Part shown: piece after piece, positions 54,991 through 55,246 of the stretch
Layout of the letters: each line of letters opens with the position of its first letter
Position numbering within the stretch: position 1 is the stretch's first letter
From: Bacteroidales bacterium
Lineage (GTDB): Bacteria; Bacteroidota; Bacteroidia; Bacteroidales; VadinHA17
Length of the DNA stretch: 55,246 nucleotides
Assembly: GCA_025358455.1 (NCBI GenBank)
Contig: JANYJP010000090.1
Coordinates: forward strand, 1 to 55,246
Direction of reading: 5' to 3'
Notes under the pieces: model-generated
What the model saw: the letters and a program-made list of their open reading frames with translations, nothing else
What the model was told of the DNA's origin: nothing
The model's database searches: none
Made by a program: the position numbers and the translations under genes

Positions 54991-55019
54991 GACCCTCCTT
55001 CGCTGAAGCTAAGGAGGTC
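54991..55019 (+). repeat. Hairpin in the tRNA-Ser leader
   Basis: Imperfect inverted repeat GACCCTCCTT (54991-55000) and AAGGAGGTC (55011-55019) with a single bulged C and a 10-nt loop containing CGCTGAAGCT. The sequence CTCCTTCGCTGAAGCTAAGG is palindromic in style and may be a dispersed repeat or a processing signal. It is not followed by a T-run. Confidence 0.4.
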
Positions 55020-55046
55020 AAAGAAGAATAATTGAATTGAGTTACC

Positions 55047-55134
<88 letters not shown>

Positions 55135-55145
55135 AAAGACAAATC

Positions 55146-55180
55146 AAACCCTTCGCCAACCGGCGAAGGGTTTTTGTTTT
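55146..55180 (+). terminator. Rho-independent terminator after tRNA-Ser
   Basis: Perfect 12-bp stem AAACCCTTCGCC (55146-55157) and GGCGAAGGGTTT (55162-55173) with AACC loop, followed by TTTTTGTTTT. Two further small hairpins follow, CAAAGC-TT-GCTTTG and CCCGC-AAA-GCGGG at 55234-55246. Confidence 0.85.
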
Positions 55181-55246
55181 CAGTATGGCCGTTCAAAGCT
55201 TGCTTTGATAAGGACAGGCTGAAAACAAAAATACCCGCAAAGCGGG

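Overview
This looks like a chromosomal segment of a Bacteroidota bacterium, probably an anaerobic or microaerobic environmental Bacteroidales-type organism. The evidence is the AT-rich sequence, TAnnTTTG-type -7 promoter boxes (one with an exact TTTG-N19-TAnnTTTG layout before a tRNA gene), a DUF4369-TlpA lipoprotein, a TolB-propeller/beta-barrel protein, a GWxTD-domain protein, recA directly behind a bcp-type peroxiredoxin gene, and an Hdr-Flx electron-transfer operon typical of anaerobes. This assignment rests on gene content and motifs only; no database search was run.

Layout. 0-4 kb: copper handling (small membrane protein, Met-rich secreted protein, CopA-type P-ATPase) and a 2x[4Fe-4S] ferredoxin. 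4-11 kb: a large envelope protein, a double DUF1573 protein, MeaB and a TlpA-like thioredoxin. 11-15 kb: a histidine kinase and response regulator separated by a decayed gene remnant, with a divergent secreted protein that may be their target. 15-19 kb: a ZnuABC-type metal importer and dihydrolipoyl dehydrogenase. 19-22 kb: an ECF sigma factor, a protein that appears to combine an inner-membrane anchor with an outer-membrane barrel, and a lytic transglycosylase. 22-33 kb: housekeeping genes (uvrA, LOG-family, smpB, miaA, S9 peptidase, recA, a SPOR protein, clpS). 33-40.5 kb: hdrCBA-flxDCBA, preceded by an internally deleted dihydroorotate-dehydrogenase-like gene. 40.8-52 kb: M64 peptidase, MscS channel, transaldolase, RlmB, GWxTD protein, acyl-ACP thioesterase, ABC-F ATPase, a broken lipase-like gene, RlmD. 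51.8-55.2 kb: SpoIIE-type phosphatase, OLD-like ATPase, tRNA-Ser(GCU).

The clearest functional unit is the minus-strand hdr-flx operon. Seven tightly spaced genes encode all subunits expected for the FlxABCD-HdrABC NADH dehydrogenase/heterodisulfide reductase complex. It probably links NADH, ferredoxin and an unidentified disulfide; no DsrC-like partner is visible here.

The least expected pattern is a set of genes that keep their N- and C-terminal ends but have lost the middle: the DHOD-like gene, the bcp peroxiredoxin and a lipase-like hydrolase. Two looser remnants lie at about 12.0 and 33.4 kb. These are either real deletion-driven gene decay or a recurrent assembly error; reads across the junctions would decide.
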